Assembly (NCBI GenBank): GCA_009841235.1
Contig: VXMH01000034.1
Span: 1 to 44,743 of the forward strand
Direction: 5' to 3'
Length of the DNA stretch: 44,743 nt
From: Caldilineaceae bacterium SB0661_bin_32
Lineage (GTDB): Bacteria; Chloroflexota; Anaerolineae; Caldilineales; Caldilineaceae
Numbering within the stretch: position 1 is the first letter of the stretch; each line of letters starts with the position of its first letter. Position numbers and translations under genes: made by a program. Under the pieces are notes generated by a model, which saw only the letters and a list, made by a program, of their open reading frames with translations, did no database searches and had not been told where the DNA came from. Positions 16,733 to 25,099 of the stretch are shown here, piece after piece.

Positions 16733-18199
16733 ATGAGCTCACAGAACACAGACCGGAATGTAGCGCTCTCGACCGGCGCGGAGACACAGCTTTTCGTCGA
16801 TGATGCCATGGTCAGCGCCAAACGCGGGGTGGTGCGCACGCTGCATCCGGGGAAGAAGCTGGAGCGGCCTGTGCTTTTGCCCGACCGACCGTGGGAAGGG
16901 GGCCGGGTCTACATCTACGGCACGGTGCATTACGACGCGGATGCGCAGCAGTTTCGCATGTGGTACCTGACGCGGATTGGACGCGGGCATCAGCATCGCA
17001 CGCCCGGCCTGCGTGAACGGCAGGGGGACATGATCCTCTACGCCACATCCACGGACGGAATCCACTGGGAGAAGCCGGAGCTGGGCCTGCATGAGTTTGA
17101 CGGCTCGCGCGCCAACAATATCCTCATTTTCGATAAACACAGCCCCACTGTGATCGTTGACGAAGCGGCGGACCCGTCGGAGCGATACAAGATGGCGGCG
17201 TGGGACTGGAGCCGCGACCAGTTCGGCTACTGGGTTGCCCACTCGGCCGACGGCCTGGTGTGGAATGCGTACGACGTCAATCCGATACTGATGAACTCGA
17301 CCGAGACGCTGGAGGCGATCACGGTTGCCCACGACCGCCGTGCGGGTGAGTATTTCGCCTATCACCGGCGCTGGGGCGACATTGGCGGCTTTGACCGCCG
17401 CCTGATCGCCGTATGCACGAGCAGGAACTTCCTGGACTGGTCCGAGCCGGAGCTGATCATCGTCAGCGATGAACAGGACGATGCCTGGACCCAGGACCCC
17501 GAACAGCGGGGGGAGTTCTACGGCATGTCGGGCTTCGTCTACGGCGACCAGTTTCTCGGATTTCTGCCTGTTTTCAACGTTTACCGCGACATGAGGGGTC
17601 AGGAGGTCGGCGTCGAGCAAAGCCCCTGGGACGGGCCAATCGAGGCGCAGCTGGCGCATAGCCGCGACGGGCGCAGGTGGGAGCGTTTCGCCGATCGCTC
17701 GGCCATCATTCCGCGCGGGGGGCCGGGCAGCTTCGACGCCGGCTGCATTCTCTGTTCCGCCGACCGGCCGGTCGTCCATGGCGACGAAGTCTGGCACTAC
17801 TACACAGCCATAAACACCCTGCACGGCGGCCCGATGCCGCCGAAGACCGCGACCATCGCCCGCGCATCCTGGCGGCTGGACGGCTTTGTCTCGTTTGACG
17901 CGGGTCATTTTGGCGGGACGGTGGAGACGGTTCCGCTCAACCTGCCGCCCGGCCAGCTCGTGGTCAACGCAGATGCTTCGCAGGGCAGTTTGGCGGTCGA
18001 GCTTCTTTCCCATGAGGGCGAGACAGTGCCAGGGTACTCAAGCCAGGACTGCAGGGCGATTGGCTCGGACAGTGTGCGGCACGTCATTCGCTGGAAGGAT
18101 AACCAGCGGCTGCCGGCGGACCAGCCGCTGCGTTTGCGTTTTCATCTGGATACCGCCCAACTGTACAGTTTCCGTGTCAAGACGACGGAGCACGAGTAG
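16733..18199 (+). CDS. Propeller glycosidase-like protein (paralogue A-prime)
   Basis: A 488-residue close paralogue of the protein at 8277. The ATG at 16733 is chosen because GGAGG (16721-16725) sits seven bases upstream; an in-frame GTG at 16685 lies inside the previous gene. Shared stretches include SAKRGVVRTLHP, DKHSPTVIVD and GGPGSFDAGCILCSADR. Asp-box-like motifs are STDGIHW, SADGLVW and SRDGRRW. It lacks the roughly 24-residue insert of paralogue A before SPWDGP. It ends in LRFHLDTAQLYSFRV. A duplication of an ancestral gene, followed by separation by the island at 11.3-15.1 kb, is the simplest history. Confidence 0.75.
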   Translation: MSSQNTDRNVALSTGAETQLFVDDAMVSAKRGVVRTLHPGKKLERPVLLPDRPWEGGRVYIYGTVHYDADAQQFRMWYLTRIGRGHQHRTPGLRERQGDMILYATSTDGIHWEKPELGLHEFDGSRANNILIFDKHSPTVIVDEAADPSERYKMAAWDWSRDQFGYWVAHSADGLVWNAYDVNPILMNSTETLEAITVAHDRRAGEYFAYHRRWGDIGGFDRRLIAVCTSRNFLDWSEPELIIVSDEQDDAWTQDPEQRGEFYGMSGFVYGDQFLGFLPVFNVYRDMRGQEVGVEQSPWDGPIEAQLAHSRDGRRWERFADRSAIIPRGGPGSFDAGCILCSADRPVVHGDEVWHYYTAINTLHGGPMPPKTATIARASWRLDGFVSFDAGHFGGTVETVPLNLPPGQLVVNADASQGSLAVELLSHEGETVPGYSSQDCRAIGSDSVRHVIRWKDNQRLPADQPLRLRFHLDTAQLYSFRVKTTEHE

Positions 18200-18244
18200 G
18201 GAATCGCGGGACTGCCACCAGCCAATTGAAAGGAAGTGCGAGCC

Positions 18245-19345
18245 ATGACGACAAACGGACAGCCGATCAAGTCGGGCATTTTCATCATGCCTTTTCATCC
18301 GCCGGAGAAGCCGCTGGCGCAGGGGTATGACGAGGATATTGAGCTGGCGGTGATGGCGGACAAGCTGGGGTTTGAGGAGTTCTGGATTGGCGAGCACCAC
18401 ACGATGCGGTACGAGACGGTGGTGGTACCGGAGGTCTTTATCGGGCGCGCGCTGGGCGTGACGGAGCGTATCCGGTTTGGTCCGTCGCCGGTCTGCGTCA
18501 ATCTGCATCATCCTGCCTACCTGGCGACGCGGCTTGCTTTTCTGGATCACCTGGCCCATGGGCGGCTCAATCTCTGCCTTGGGCCGAGCGGGACGAGCAC
18601 GGACTATGAGCTTTATGGGCAGCATCCGAAGGATGGCGGCAGGATGACGATTGAGGCGATTGACGTCATTTTGAAGCTGTGGACGTCGGACCCGCCTTAC
18701 GAGCACGAAGGCCAGTTCTGGCAGTTCTCGCTCAAGGAAAATGTCGATGAGGAAACCCAGTTAGGGTTCATCCACAAGCCGCTGCAACAGCCCCATCCTC
18801 CGATCCTTGTGCCGGGTATTGCTCGCGATTCCTATAGCTTGAAGATGGCTGGGCGGTACGGTTTCGCACCGTTTTCGGCTGCTGTGGCGGCGGGGAATGT
18901 GCTGGCGGACAACTGGGAGACATACGCACGCAGCGCGCAGGAGGCGGGAAGAAAGCCGGACCGGGCCGACTGGCGGGTGGCGCGGGCGATCTTTCTGGCT
19001 GATACGACTGAAGAGGCGGTGAAGCGGGCGCGGACCAACTCGGTAGGGAGGAATTATGAGTATCTCGCCAAACTGATGGATAAGACCCGGGGCAGGGACG
19101 TTCTCAAACGAGACCTGGAGATGTCGAACGCGGACTGCAATATGGACTACTGGATGTCGGAGCAGATCATCGCCGGCGACGTGGACCATGTGCTGGAACG
19201 GTTGCTGGCGTTGATGGAGGAGAGCGGGCCGTTCGGCACTTTGGTCCTGATGGGCTTCGACTGGGACGACAAGGCGAGCTGGCTGCGCAACATTGAGCTC
19301 TTCGCGACCGAGCTTATGCCGGCGTTGAACAAGGCCGCGGCCTGA
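18245..19345 (+). CDS. LLM-class (luciferase-like) flavin-dependent oxidoreductase
   Basis: A 366-residue TIM-barrel flavin monooxygenase of the bacterial luciferase-like group. The ATG at 18245 follows AAAGGAAG with an 8-base spacer; a GTG at 18236 lies inside that site. Family marks are GFEEFWIGEHH near residues 41-51, VNLHHPAYLATRLAFLDHL near residue 90, and GRLNLCLGPSG near residue 113. Such enzymes use FMNH2 or F420 to oxygenate or reduce small organic compounds. It follows the propeller genes by 45 bases and probably belongs to the same catabolic set. Substrate unknown. Confidence 0.9.
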   Translation: MTTNGQPIKSGIFIMPFHPPEKPLAQGYDEDIELAVMADKLGFEEFWIGEHHTMRYETVVVPEVFIGRALGVTERIRFGPSPVCVNLHHPAYLATRLAFLDHLAHGRLNLCLGPSGTSTDYELYGQHPKDGGRMTIEAIDVILKLWTSDPPYEHEGQFWQFSLKENVDEETQLGFIHKPLQQPHPPILVPGIARDSYSLKMAGRYGFAPFSAAVAAGNVLADNWETYARSAQEAGRKPDRADWRVARAIFLADTTEEAVKRARTNSVGRNYEYLAKLMDKTRGRDVLKRDLEMSNADCNMDYWMSEQIIAGDVDHVLERLLALMEESGPFGTLVLMGFDWDDKASWLRNIELFATELMPALNKAAA

Positions 19346-19387
19346 GCGCAGAAGCTCCTTAGCAGATCTGATTGGATAAGAGCATGT

Positions 19388-19430
19388 TCTCCAACTCGGA
19401 CAGATTGAGTATGATTTCATCAGTTGGAGA
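19388..19430. promoter_or_regulatory. 9-bp inverted repeat upstream of the first PhyH gene
   Basis: TCTCCAACT (19388-19396) and AGTTGGAGA (19422-19430) are perfect inverted arms with a 25-base centre, about 42 bases before the PhyH start. The arm spacing of 34 bases centre to centre is about three helical turns, which would suit a dimeric or looping regulator. It might instead be a weak terminator for the upstream gene. Confidence 0.5.
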
Positions 19431-19471
19431 CATTCCACAGGACAAGGGCACCCTTCTCAGGAGATGAATAA

Positions 19472-20284
19472 ATGAAACTCAGCCAACAGCAACTCCAGTT
19501 TTTTGAGACTTTCGGCTTTCTTCACTTTCCCGGCCTGGTGAAGGAGGAAGTCGGATGGATTACGGAGGATTTCGAATCGATTTTCGCAACCAGCGGCCAA
19601 GTGCATGACGGGACGCAGCGCTCTTGCATCGTTCCATTTATCGACCAGCGGGAGCGGCTGTGTACGCTCCTGGATCATCCCAGCATAGACGGGCTTATCA
19701 GCAGCATCCTGGGCGACGACTTCAACTATCTCGGCGGTGACGGCAACTTTTACACCGGCGATACGCGCTGGCACAGCGACGGCTTCCACACGATCGGCAA
19801 ATACCTGAAGGTGGCCTTCTATCTCGATTCGCTGACGTCCGATACGGGCTGTCTGCGCGTGATCCCCGGCTCGCACCGTGAGGACCTTGAGGAGTGGTCG
19901 GCCCGGCAGGCGCGGGACGCTTCCGAGCTCTGGGGAATCTCGCAATTGGAGGTGCCGCACGTGGCACTGGAGACGCAGCCGGGCGACGTTGTGGCCTTCA
20001 ACCATAATCTGATGCACTCGTCGTTCGGCGGAAGCGCGGCCCGGCGCATGTTTACGATCAACTGCTGCGCCTACTGTGAGACGCCGGAAGAGATCGAGGA
20101 GCTGGAGAAGTTCGTTGCCGGCGGCGCCCGCTTCTGGAAGGACCAGATGCACTCCGATATCATGCGCAATACCGCTTCCCCGTCACGAATGCGGCATCTG
20201 GAGCAGGTGATGGCGCACGAGAGCCATCTGCCGGCGCTTTCGGCCAAGGCGCGGGCGGAGATGGCCGAACCGGCTCGCGGGTAG
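19472..20284 (+). CDS. Phytanoyl-CoA dioxygenase (PhyH) family protein
   Basis: A 270-residue Fe(II)/2-oxoglutarate-dependent oxygenase. The facial triad is His101 and Asp103 (WHSD) with His182 (NHNLMH); Arg191 or Arg192 should bind 2-oxoglutarate. The double-stranded beta-helix core runs from about 85 to 200 and includes FYLDSLTSDTGCLRVIPGSH. The enzyme would hydroxylate a small substrate using O2. A close paralogue is encoded convergently at 21436-22278. Its stop is four bases before the Gfo/Idh/MocA gene, so the two are coupled. The substrate is unknown. Confidence 0.92.
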   Translation: MKLSQQQLQFFETFGFLHFPGLVKEEVGWITEDFESIFATSGQVHDGTQRSCIVPFIDQRERLCTLLDHPSIDGLISSILGDDFNYLGGDGNFYTGDTRWHSDGFHTIGKYLKVAFYLDSLTSDTGCLRVIPGSHREDLEEWSARQARDASELWGISQLEVPHVALETQPGDVVAFNHNLMHSSFGGSAARRMFTINCCAYCETPEEIEELEKFVAGGARFWKDQMHSDIMRNTASPSRMRHLEQVMAHESHLPALSAKARAEMAEPARG

Positions 20285-20288
20285 GGCG

Positions 20289-21362
20289 ATGGCGGACAAG
20301 ATCAGGATCGGCGTTGTCGGCTGCCGGGTCGGTGGGGCCTGGGTTGAGGGCGCGCACGCGGGCAGTGATACGGTGGCCTGGGCGGTCGCCGATCTGAACC
20401 GGGATCTGGCGCGGAAGGTGGCGCAAGAGAGCGATGTCGCCCGGGTCTACGGAGACTATCGTGAGCTGCTGGCCGATGACGAGGTGGACGCGGTTGGCGT
20501 TGCCACTGCGCCGGACGTGCGCAAGCCGATGGTCCTTGACGCGTTGAAGGCCGGCAAGCATGTGCTGGTGCAGAAGCCGCACGGCATCAACGCCGCGGAC
20601 GTCGAGGAGATCAATGCGGCTGCGGCGGGCAGTGGAAAGACGCTTGTCTACTCCTACTTCATGCGCCACGAGGAGGAGAACAAGAGGAGCCGGGCACTCA
20701 TCGCCGGCGGAAGGATCGGGCGTCCTTACCACGCACGCGTCCACTACCACTATCGAGAGCGTGGCGTCGACTATGAGCCGCCGGCCGGCCGGGAATGGCT
20801 GTACCGCTGGGGCCTGAAGGGCGGCGCGTTGGGGCAACACGGCTCCCATTACCTGGACCAGGCCTGGTACCTGCTGGGCTGTCCGCAGCCGCTGTGGGCC
20901 TTCGCGATCAGCCACAGCGCGTTTCCGACGCGGCTCAAAGTGGAACGCCATTCTGAGGACTACATGAGCTTTCTGGTGGGCTGCGGCGGGGGCGTCACCA
21001 TTCAGATGGACACGTCTGCGATCATCGCCACCTGGGCCGACCGGGCGTGGGACCTGCGTCTGCGCGTCCTGGGCACGGCTGGGACGGTTGAAGTCGAGTC
21101 GACCCGGCTGGCTTCGGGGCAGACGCGTTCGGGCACGCGACGACTGTTGGGCGCGATCTACACTGAGGGCGGCAACTTTGTAGAGGAGAATGCGGAGCAC
21201 GGCAGCGGGGACTTTGACGGGGAGATCCGCGACTTTGCCGCGGCCATTCGCGGCGAGCAGCCGCCCGACGTGTCGCCGGCGGATGCGCTGACCTTCATGA
21301 AGCTGCTGGATGCGATCTACCTGAGCGCGGAAACCGGGGAAAAGGTGCAGGTTGCCGCGTAG
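20289..21362 (+). CDS. Gfo/Idh/MocA family oxidoreductase
   Basis: A 357-residue NAD(P)-dependent dehydrogenase. The N-terminal Rossmann fold begins IRIGVVGCRVGGAW. The catalytic Lys lies in VQKPHG near residue 97; Gln replaces the usual Glu of the EKP motif, but Lys and Pro are kept. The C-terminal alpha/beta domain includes GALGQHGSHYLDQAWYLLG near residue 180. Family members oxidise or epimerise sugars, inositols and related polyols. It starts four bases after the PhyH gene. It is the last plus-strand gene before the convergent second PhyH gene, so it probably acts with both. Confidence 0.92.
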   Translation: MADKIRIGVVGCRVGGAWVEGAHAGSDTVAWAVADLNRDLARKVAQESDVARVYGDYRELLADDEVDAVGVATAPDVRKPMVLDALKAGKHVLVQKPHGINAADVEEINAAAAGSGKTLVYSYFMRHEEENKRSRALIAGGRIGRPYHARVHYHYRERGVDYEPPAGREWLYRWGLKGGALGQHGSHYLDQAWYLLGCPQPLWAFAISHSAFPTRLKVERHSEDYMSFLVGCGGGVTIQMDTSAIIATWADRAWDLRLRVLGTAGTVEVESTRLASGQTRSGTRRLLGAIYTEGGNFVEENAEHGSGDFDGEIRDFAAAIRGEQPPDVSPADALTFMKLLDAIYLSAETGEKVQVAA

Positions 21363-21435
21363 AAGGTGAGGCTGGTTTGCAGAGGCGCCCGGTCTCCGGC
21401 CAGCATATGGCTTCGACCGACAGGGACACGCGCCC

Positions 21436-22278
21436 TTAACCTCGCGACGGTTCCTTCATCGTCTTCTTGAATTCGCGCGCCAGCTCTCCTAAGTGGGTAT
21501 CGTTGGCCCTGACCTGCTCGAGATGGACCATGCGCTCCGGGCCGGCCGTGGCGATCATCGCCTCGCCGTGGATGCGGTCGATCCAGAAGCGGGCCTCGCG
21601 GCCGAGTACCTCGCGCAGCTCTTCGAGCCGGTGCTCAGGATAGCGGCGTGAGAAGTTCATGGTGTACATGCGGCGGCGCTCCGAGCCGCCGAAGGCAGCG
21701 TGTTTGAGATTGTGGTTGAATACGACGATGTCGCCGGGCGTGGTCTCCAGGATCAGTGCCGGTACTTCGCGCCCCTCCAGCCCCCAGATCTTCCCGCTCT
21801 CCTTAATGTCCCTCTCAATCACATCGGCGTAGGCGTCACCGGCGCGGTGGCTGCCCGGAATGACGCGCAGCGCGCCGCTGTCGCGGGTGAGCGGGTCGAG
21901 GTAGAAAGCGATCTTGATGCTGAGAATCCGATCTGCATTGTAGCCGTCGGAGTGCCAGCGGGTGTCGCCGGCATAGTAGTTGCCGTCGCCGCTTGTGTAG
22001 TTGAAGTCGTCGCCGCAGATGCCGGCGGCGATGTCGTGGATGCGCGGGTCGTCCAGAAGGGAACTGAGAAACACGCTCTTGTCGGGGAAGGGAAGGATGC
22101 AGGACCGCTGCACGCCGTCGTGTTCCCGCCCGTGGTGTCCGCCGCCGTGCGCGGCCCAGATCGCTTCGAATTCGTCGATGATCCTGTCAGCGCAGTCGGC
22201 CAGCAGCCCGGGAAAGTAGAGATAGCCGAAGGTGTCGAAGAATGCCAGCTGTTGCGGTGTGAGTTGCGTCTGTGCCAC
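21436..22278 (-). CDS. Phytanoyl-CoA dioxygenase (PhyH) family protein, second copy
   Basis: A 280-residue paralogue of the protein at 19472. The GTG at 22278 is chosen because AAAGGAGGG (plus-strand 22285-22293) lies six bases upstream; the frame stays open further but loses family similarity. The metal triad is His109, Asp111 (WHSD) and His193 (NHNLKH), and Arg residues follow at 201-203. It shares CGDDFNYTSGDGNYYAGDTR and RVIPGSHR with its paralogue. It faces the Gfo/Idh/MocA gene and has its own upstream region with two palindromes, so it may be regulated separately. Substrate unknown. Confidence 0.92.
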   Translation of the reverse strand: MAQTQLTPQQLAFFDTFGYLYFPGLLADCADRIIDEFEAIWAAHGGGHHGREHDGVQRSCILPFPDKSVFLSSLLDDPRIHDIAAGICGDDFNYTSGDGNYYAGDTRWHSDGYNADRILSIKIAFYLDPLTRDSGALRVIPGSHRAGDAYADVIERDIKESGKIWGLEGREVPALILETTPGDIVVFNHNLKHAAFGGSERRRMYTMNFSRRYPEHRLEELREVLGREARFWIDRIHGEAMIATAGPERMVHLEQVRANDTHLGELAREFKKTMKEPSRG

Positions 22279-22314
22279 TGTGAACCCTCCTTTAGTCTGT
22301 CGAACCAGTTCTCT

Positions 22315-22335
22315 GGCAGCTGCCGGTTGCGCAAC
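22315..22335 (-). promoter_or_regulatory. Two adjacent palindromes upstream of the second PhyH gene
   Basis: GGCAGCTGCC (22315-22324) and GTTGCGCAAC (22326-22335) are perfect 10-bp palindromes one base apart. They lie 37-57 bases before the GTG start. The core TTGCGCAA resembles sites of LacI-family repressors, which often control sugar catabolism; the regulator is not in this window and the assignment is inference. Confidence 0.4.
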
Positions 22336-22397
22336 TACTCCCTCTGACGAAATGGTAATGGCAGCGTCAGCGAATTGCAACCCGCATTGCCGGGGGG

Positions 22398-25079
22398 TCA
22401 TTCGTTCTCGCCTCGCGGCACTGCCAATAGCGCCAGCGCGGTGAAGTTCCATGCCGCCAGCTCGGGCAGGGCGGCGAATGCGTCCACTTGCGCGTGTGCA
22501 AAGGCCGCGGCAATCGCCGCCAGCAGGCCGGTCCGGCGCCATGTAAGCGCCCCGTGAGATGGGCGCCACAAGCGGGAAAGTGTCCAAGCAAGAAGCGCGG
22601 CCAGCCACAACAGCCCGGCGACGCCCCAGCCGGTTGCGTACTCCAGCCAGACGGAGTGAGCGTGCAGCAGGTTGGGATCAGCCGCTGGCGAGGGCTGCAG
22701 GAAGGCGGGATAGTTCCAGTAGAATCCGCCTGGCCCGACACCGAACAGCGGGTACTGCCTCCAGAGTGCCAGGGCATCTCTCCAGATGGCGAAGCGTGAG
22801 TGCAGGGTCCCGAGGTTCAACAGCCGCTCCCCGTAAAGCAGGACGAACGCCAGACCGACCGCCGCCGCCAAGCCGGTCACCACCGTCAGCAGAACGGCGC
22901 TCCGCTTGCCCGGGCGGAAGTAGTCCTGTCCCGCCCCCGCCGCAGCCATGACGAGAAGACCGGCAGGCAGGCCGAGCAGCAGGGCGCCGCGGCTGGCTGT
23001 CAGTAGCAGTGCCGCGGCCGCCAGGAGACAGCCCGCGGCGAGCGCGGGACGTCTGAGACCGCAGGTTGCGAGGAGACCGATACCGACGAGAAGTGTGCGC
23101 AGCAGATAGAGGGCCGTCTGATTGGGGGAAAATGTGATCCCCATCAGGCGCCGCACACCGTCGGCGGAGACACCGCCGCCGATCAGCCAGTCGACTGCCC
23201 CAACGCCCGCGGCGAATGCACCGCCGGCGAAGAGGGCTGTCAGCACGGCCCGCTGCTGACGCGGCTCGACGGCCAACAGCCTGATGCCCGCATAGAACAG
23301 GGCAGGAACCGCAACAAGCTGCCACAGTCCTTCAAAATAGCCCGGCCAGTGCCAGACGTTGCGAGCGGCGAGCAGGCTGATCACGATCCAGGCCGCGACG
23401 AGCAGATTGGCGTACCACCCGTTGCGAGCGGCGAATACTGAACGGCGCACCGGGTGGATCGCTTTGAGAGTGTACCTGATGCGCCAGGGTCTGGCGCGGA
23501 AGGCGTGCTGCGAGAGGGCTGGCAGTGCGGCCAGTAGTGTAGCCAGCAGTGCGGCCTGGGCCGGGGGGACTGCCCAGACGGCGCCGGCGAGCCGCAGCTC
23601 TTTGTGCTGAAAGTGGAAGGGCAGGGCGGCGGCCGCGATCATCAGTCCGGTATGCGGCTCGGCCGCGATGAGAAATGCGGCGATAAGCCAGCAGAGAAAA
23701 ATCAGCGGCGGCCAGACGGCCAGGTGGTAGACGGTGAGCAGAAGGGCCCAGATTGCGAGCTTGCCAGTTAGCGGCCAAGTCCGGTAGAGGGCCTGCCAGC
23801 GGCGCAGAGGTAGCGTGCGGGCCGTGAGTAGGGCCCGCCAGAGAAGGAATCCGACGGCAAGCAGGAGCAGTGCAAAACGTACGTATAGCCAGTCCCTTGT
23901 TGCGGACGGTCCGGTTTCGGCTGCAGCCTGCGCGGCGTCAGTAAACACGGACAGCAGGGCGTGATCTTTTCCATCAGCGGTGATGAGTGAGAAGCCCCAC
24001 ATTGGATCGGCTGGGGGTGCGTCCGGTCGGTCTACCGGCCATCCCATTGCAGCCAGCCAGGGCCAGTGCGCGCGTGCATGGCGAATGGCCCCCTCTGTAA
24101 GACGCAGTTGATCGGCCGTTGAAACGGTCTTCCAGTGGTCCTGCACATGCCGGTTCCAGCCGAAACGGACGACCCACACGGGCGTCTGTGCATCACCGGC
24201 GGCGACCATCACGCGCCGCACCCAGGCAGCGCGGCGGAAGTTGAGCGCGTCGACGCGGCTGCGGGCATCTTCCGGCCCGGAGCCAAATCCGAACGGTTGC
24301 ACGAGAACGGCATCGAAGTAGGGCGCGGCGCCGGCCGCGTAGAGCCGCTGGAGGAAAAAGCCCTCGTCGATGGCGGTGTGGCCGCGGTCCTGGGTGGGGG
24401 CCAGTGCAGCGGCCAGAATGACCGCGTCCGGGTCGGCATCGCGGACAGCAACGGCCGCCGCGCGCAGCAGACCAGCATAGCCGACCGGGTCGATCAGCCG
24501 GTTGCCCCAATGGGGGGCGATGTTGGGCTCGTCCCAGATCTGATAGAAGCGGACTGTGTCACGGTAGCGGCGGGCAAAGGCGGCGGCAAAGCGGGCGAAG
24601 GTCTCCGGCGCGGCAGGGGGCGCCAGCCGCCAGGGCAGGTCGTTTTCCAAGGCCCCCGGCGGGGGGCGGTCTACGCTGTCCCTGGCCCAGGCGGGGCTGC
24701 CGTCGAGCACGATGACCGGGACCAGTCCGGCGGCAGCGGTTTCGGTCAGGACCTGGTCGGTCCACGCCCATTGGAACGCGCCCGGTTGGGGTTCGATGCG
24801 GCTCCAGTCGATACGTTGGCGTACCCAGCCGAAGCCGGCGCCGCGCAGGCGATGAAGCGCCTGCTGCCGCTCGAGCGGGGTATCGTATTGCTCGAGCTCG
24901 ACGGTGACGCCGAGGAAGGGTGTCCGGCCGGCTGGGGAGGACTGGGAGCGGGGCTCTTCAGTCGCCGGCAGGCCGCCAGGGTCTTGTTCGCGAAGATCCC
25001 GGAGTGTCAGGGCGATCTCTACGCCCAGGTAGCAGAGAACTGCGTAGAGGAAGGCGAGATGGAGCAGTCGGATGGCCAT
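22398..25079 (-). CDS. Membrane protein: degenerate glycosidase-like domain fused to O-antigen-ligase-like domain
   Basis: An 893-residue protein. The ATG at 25079 is preferred to a TTG at 25118 that overlaps the upstream gene. Residues 4-26 form a membrane anchor. Residues 55-390 resemble a clan GH-A (GH39-like) barrel: IDWSRIEPQPGAF near 90, and IWDEPN with acid/base Glu184. The strand that should carry the nucleophile reads VWVVRFGW, with Arg305 where Glu is expected. From about 400 there are many membrane helices. Near the C-terminus, RLMGITFSPNQTALYLL and FGVGPGGFYWNYPAFLQP with HAHSVWLEYATGWG match the Wzy/O-antigen ligase pattern. It probably handles lipid-linked or surface glycans. 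It follows the CHAT gene by 20 bases. Confidence 0.82.
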   Translation of the reverse strand: MAIRLLHLAFLYAVLCYLGVEIALTLRDLREQDPGGLPATEEPRSQSSPAGRTPFLGVTVELEQYDTPLERQQALHRLRGAGFGWVRQRIDWSRIEPQPGAFQWAWTDQVLTETAAAGLVPVIVLDGSPAWARDSVDRPPPGALENDLPWRLAPPAAPETFARFAAAFARRYRDTVRFYQIWDEPNIAPHWGNRLIDPVGYAGLLRAAAVAVRDADPDAVILAAALAPTQDRGHTAIDEGFFLQRLYAAGAAPYFDAVLVQPFGFGSGPEDARSRVDALNFRRAAWVRRVMVAAGDAQTPVWVVRFGWNRHVQDHWKTVSTADQLRLTEGAIRHARAHWPWLAAMGWPVDRPDAPPADPMWGFSLITADGKDHALLSVFTDAAQAAAETGPSATRDWLYVRFALLLLAVGFLLWRALLTARTLPLRRWQALYRTWPLTGKLAIWALLLTVYHLAVWPPLIFLCWLIAAFLIAAEPHTGLMIAAAALPFHFQHKELRLAGAVWAVPPAQAALLATLLAALPALSQHAFRARPWRIRYTLKAIHPVRRSVFAARNGWYANLLVAAWIVISLLAARNVWHWPGYFEGLWQLVAVPALFYAGIRLLAVEPRQQRAVLTALFAGGAFAAGVGAVDWLIGGGVSADGVRRLMGITFSPNQTALYLLRTLLVGIGLLATCGLRRPALAAGCLLAAAALLLTASRGALLLGLPAGLLVMAAAGAGQDYFRPGKRSAVLLTVVTGLAAAVGLAFVLLYGERLLNLGTLHSRFAIWRDALALWRQYPLFGVGPGGFYWNYPAFLQPSPAADPNLLHAHSVWLEYATGWGVAGLLWLAALLAWTLSRLWRPSHGALTWRRTGLLAAIAAAFAHAQVDAFAALPELAAWNFTALALLAVPRGENE

Positions 25080-25099
25080 CTGCGCCGCGGCGTCAGGTC

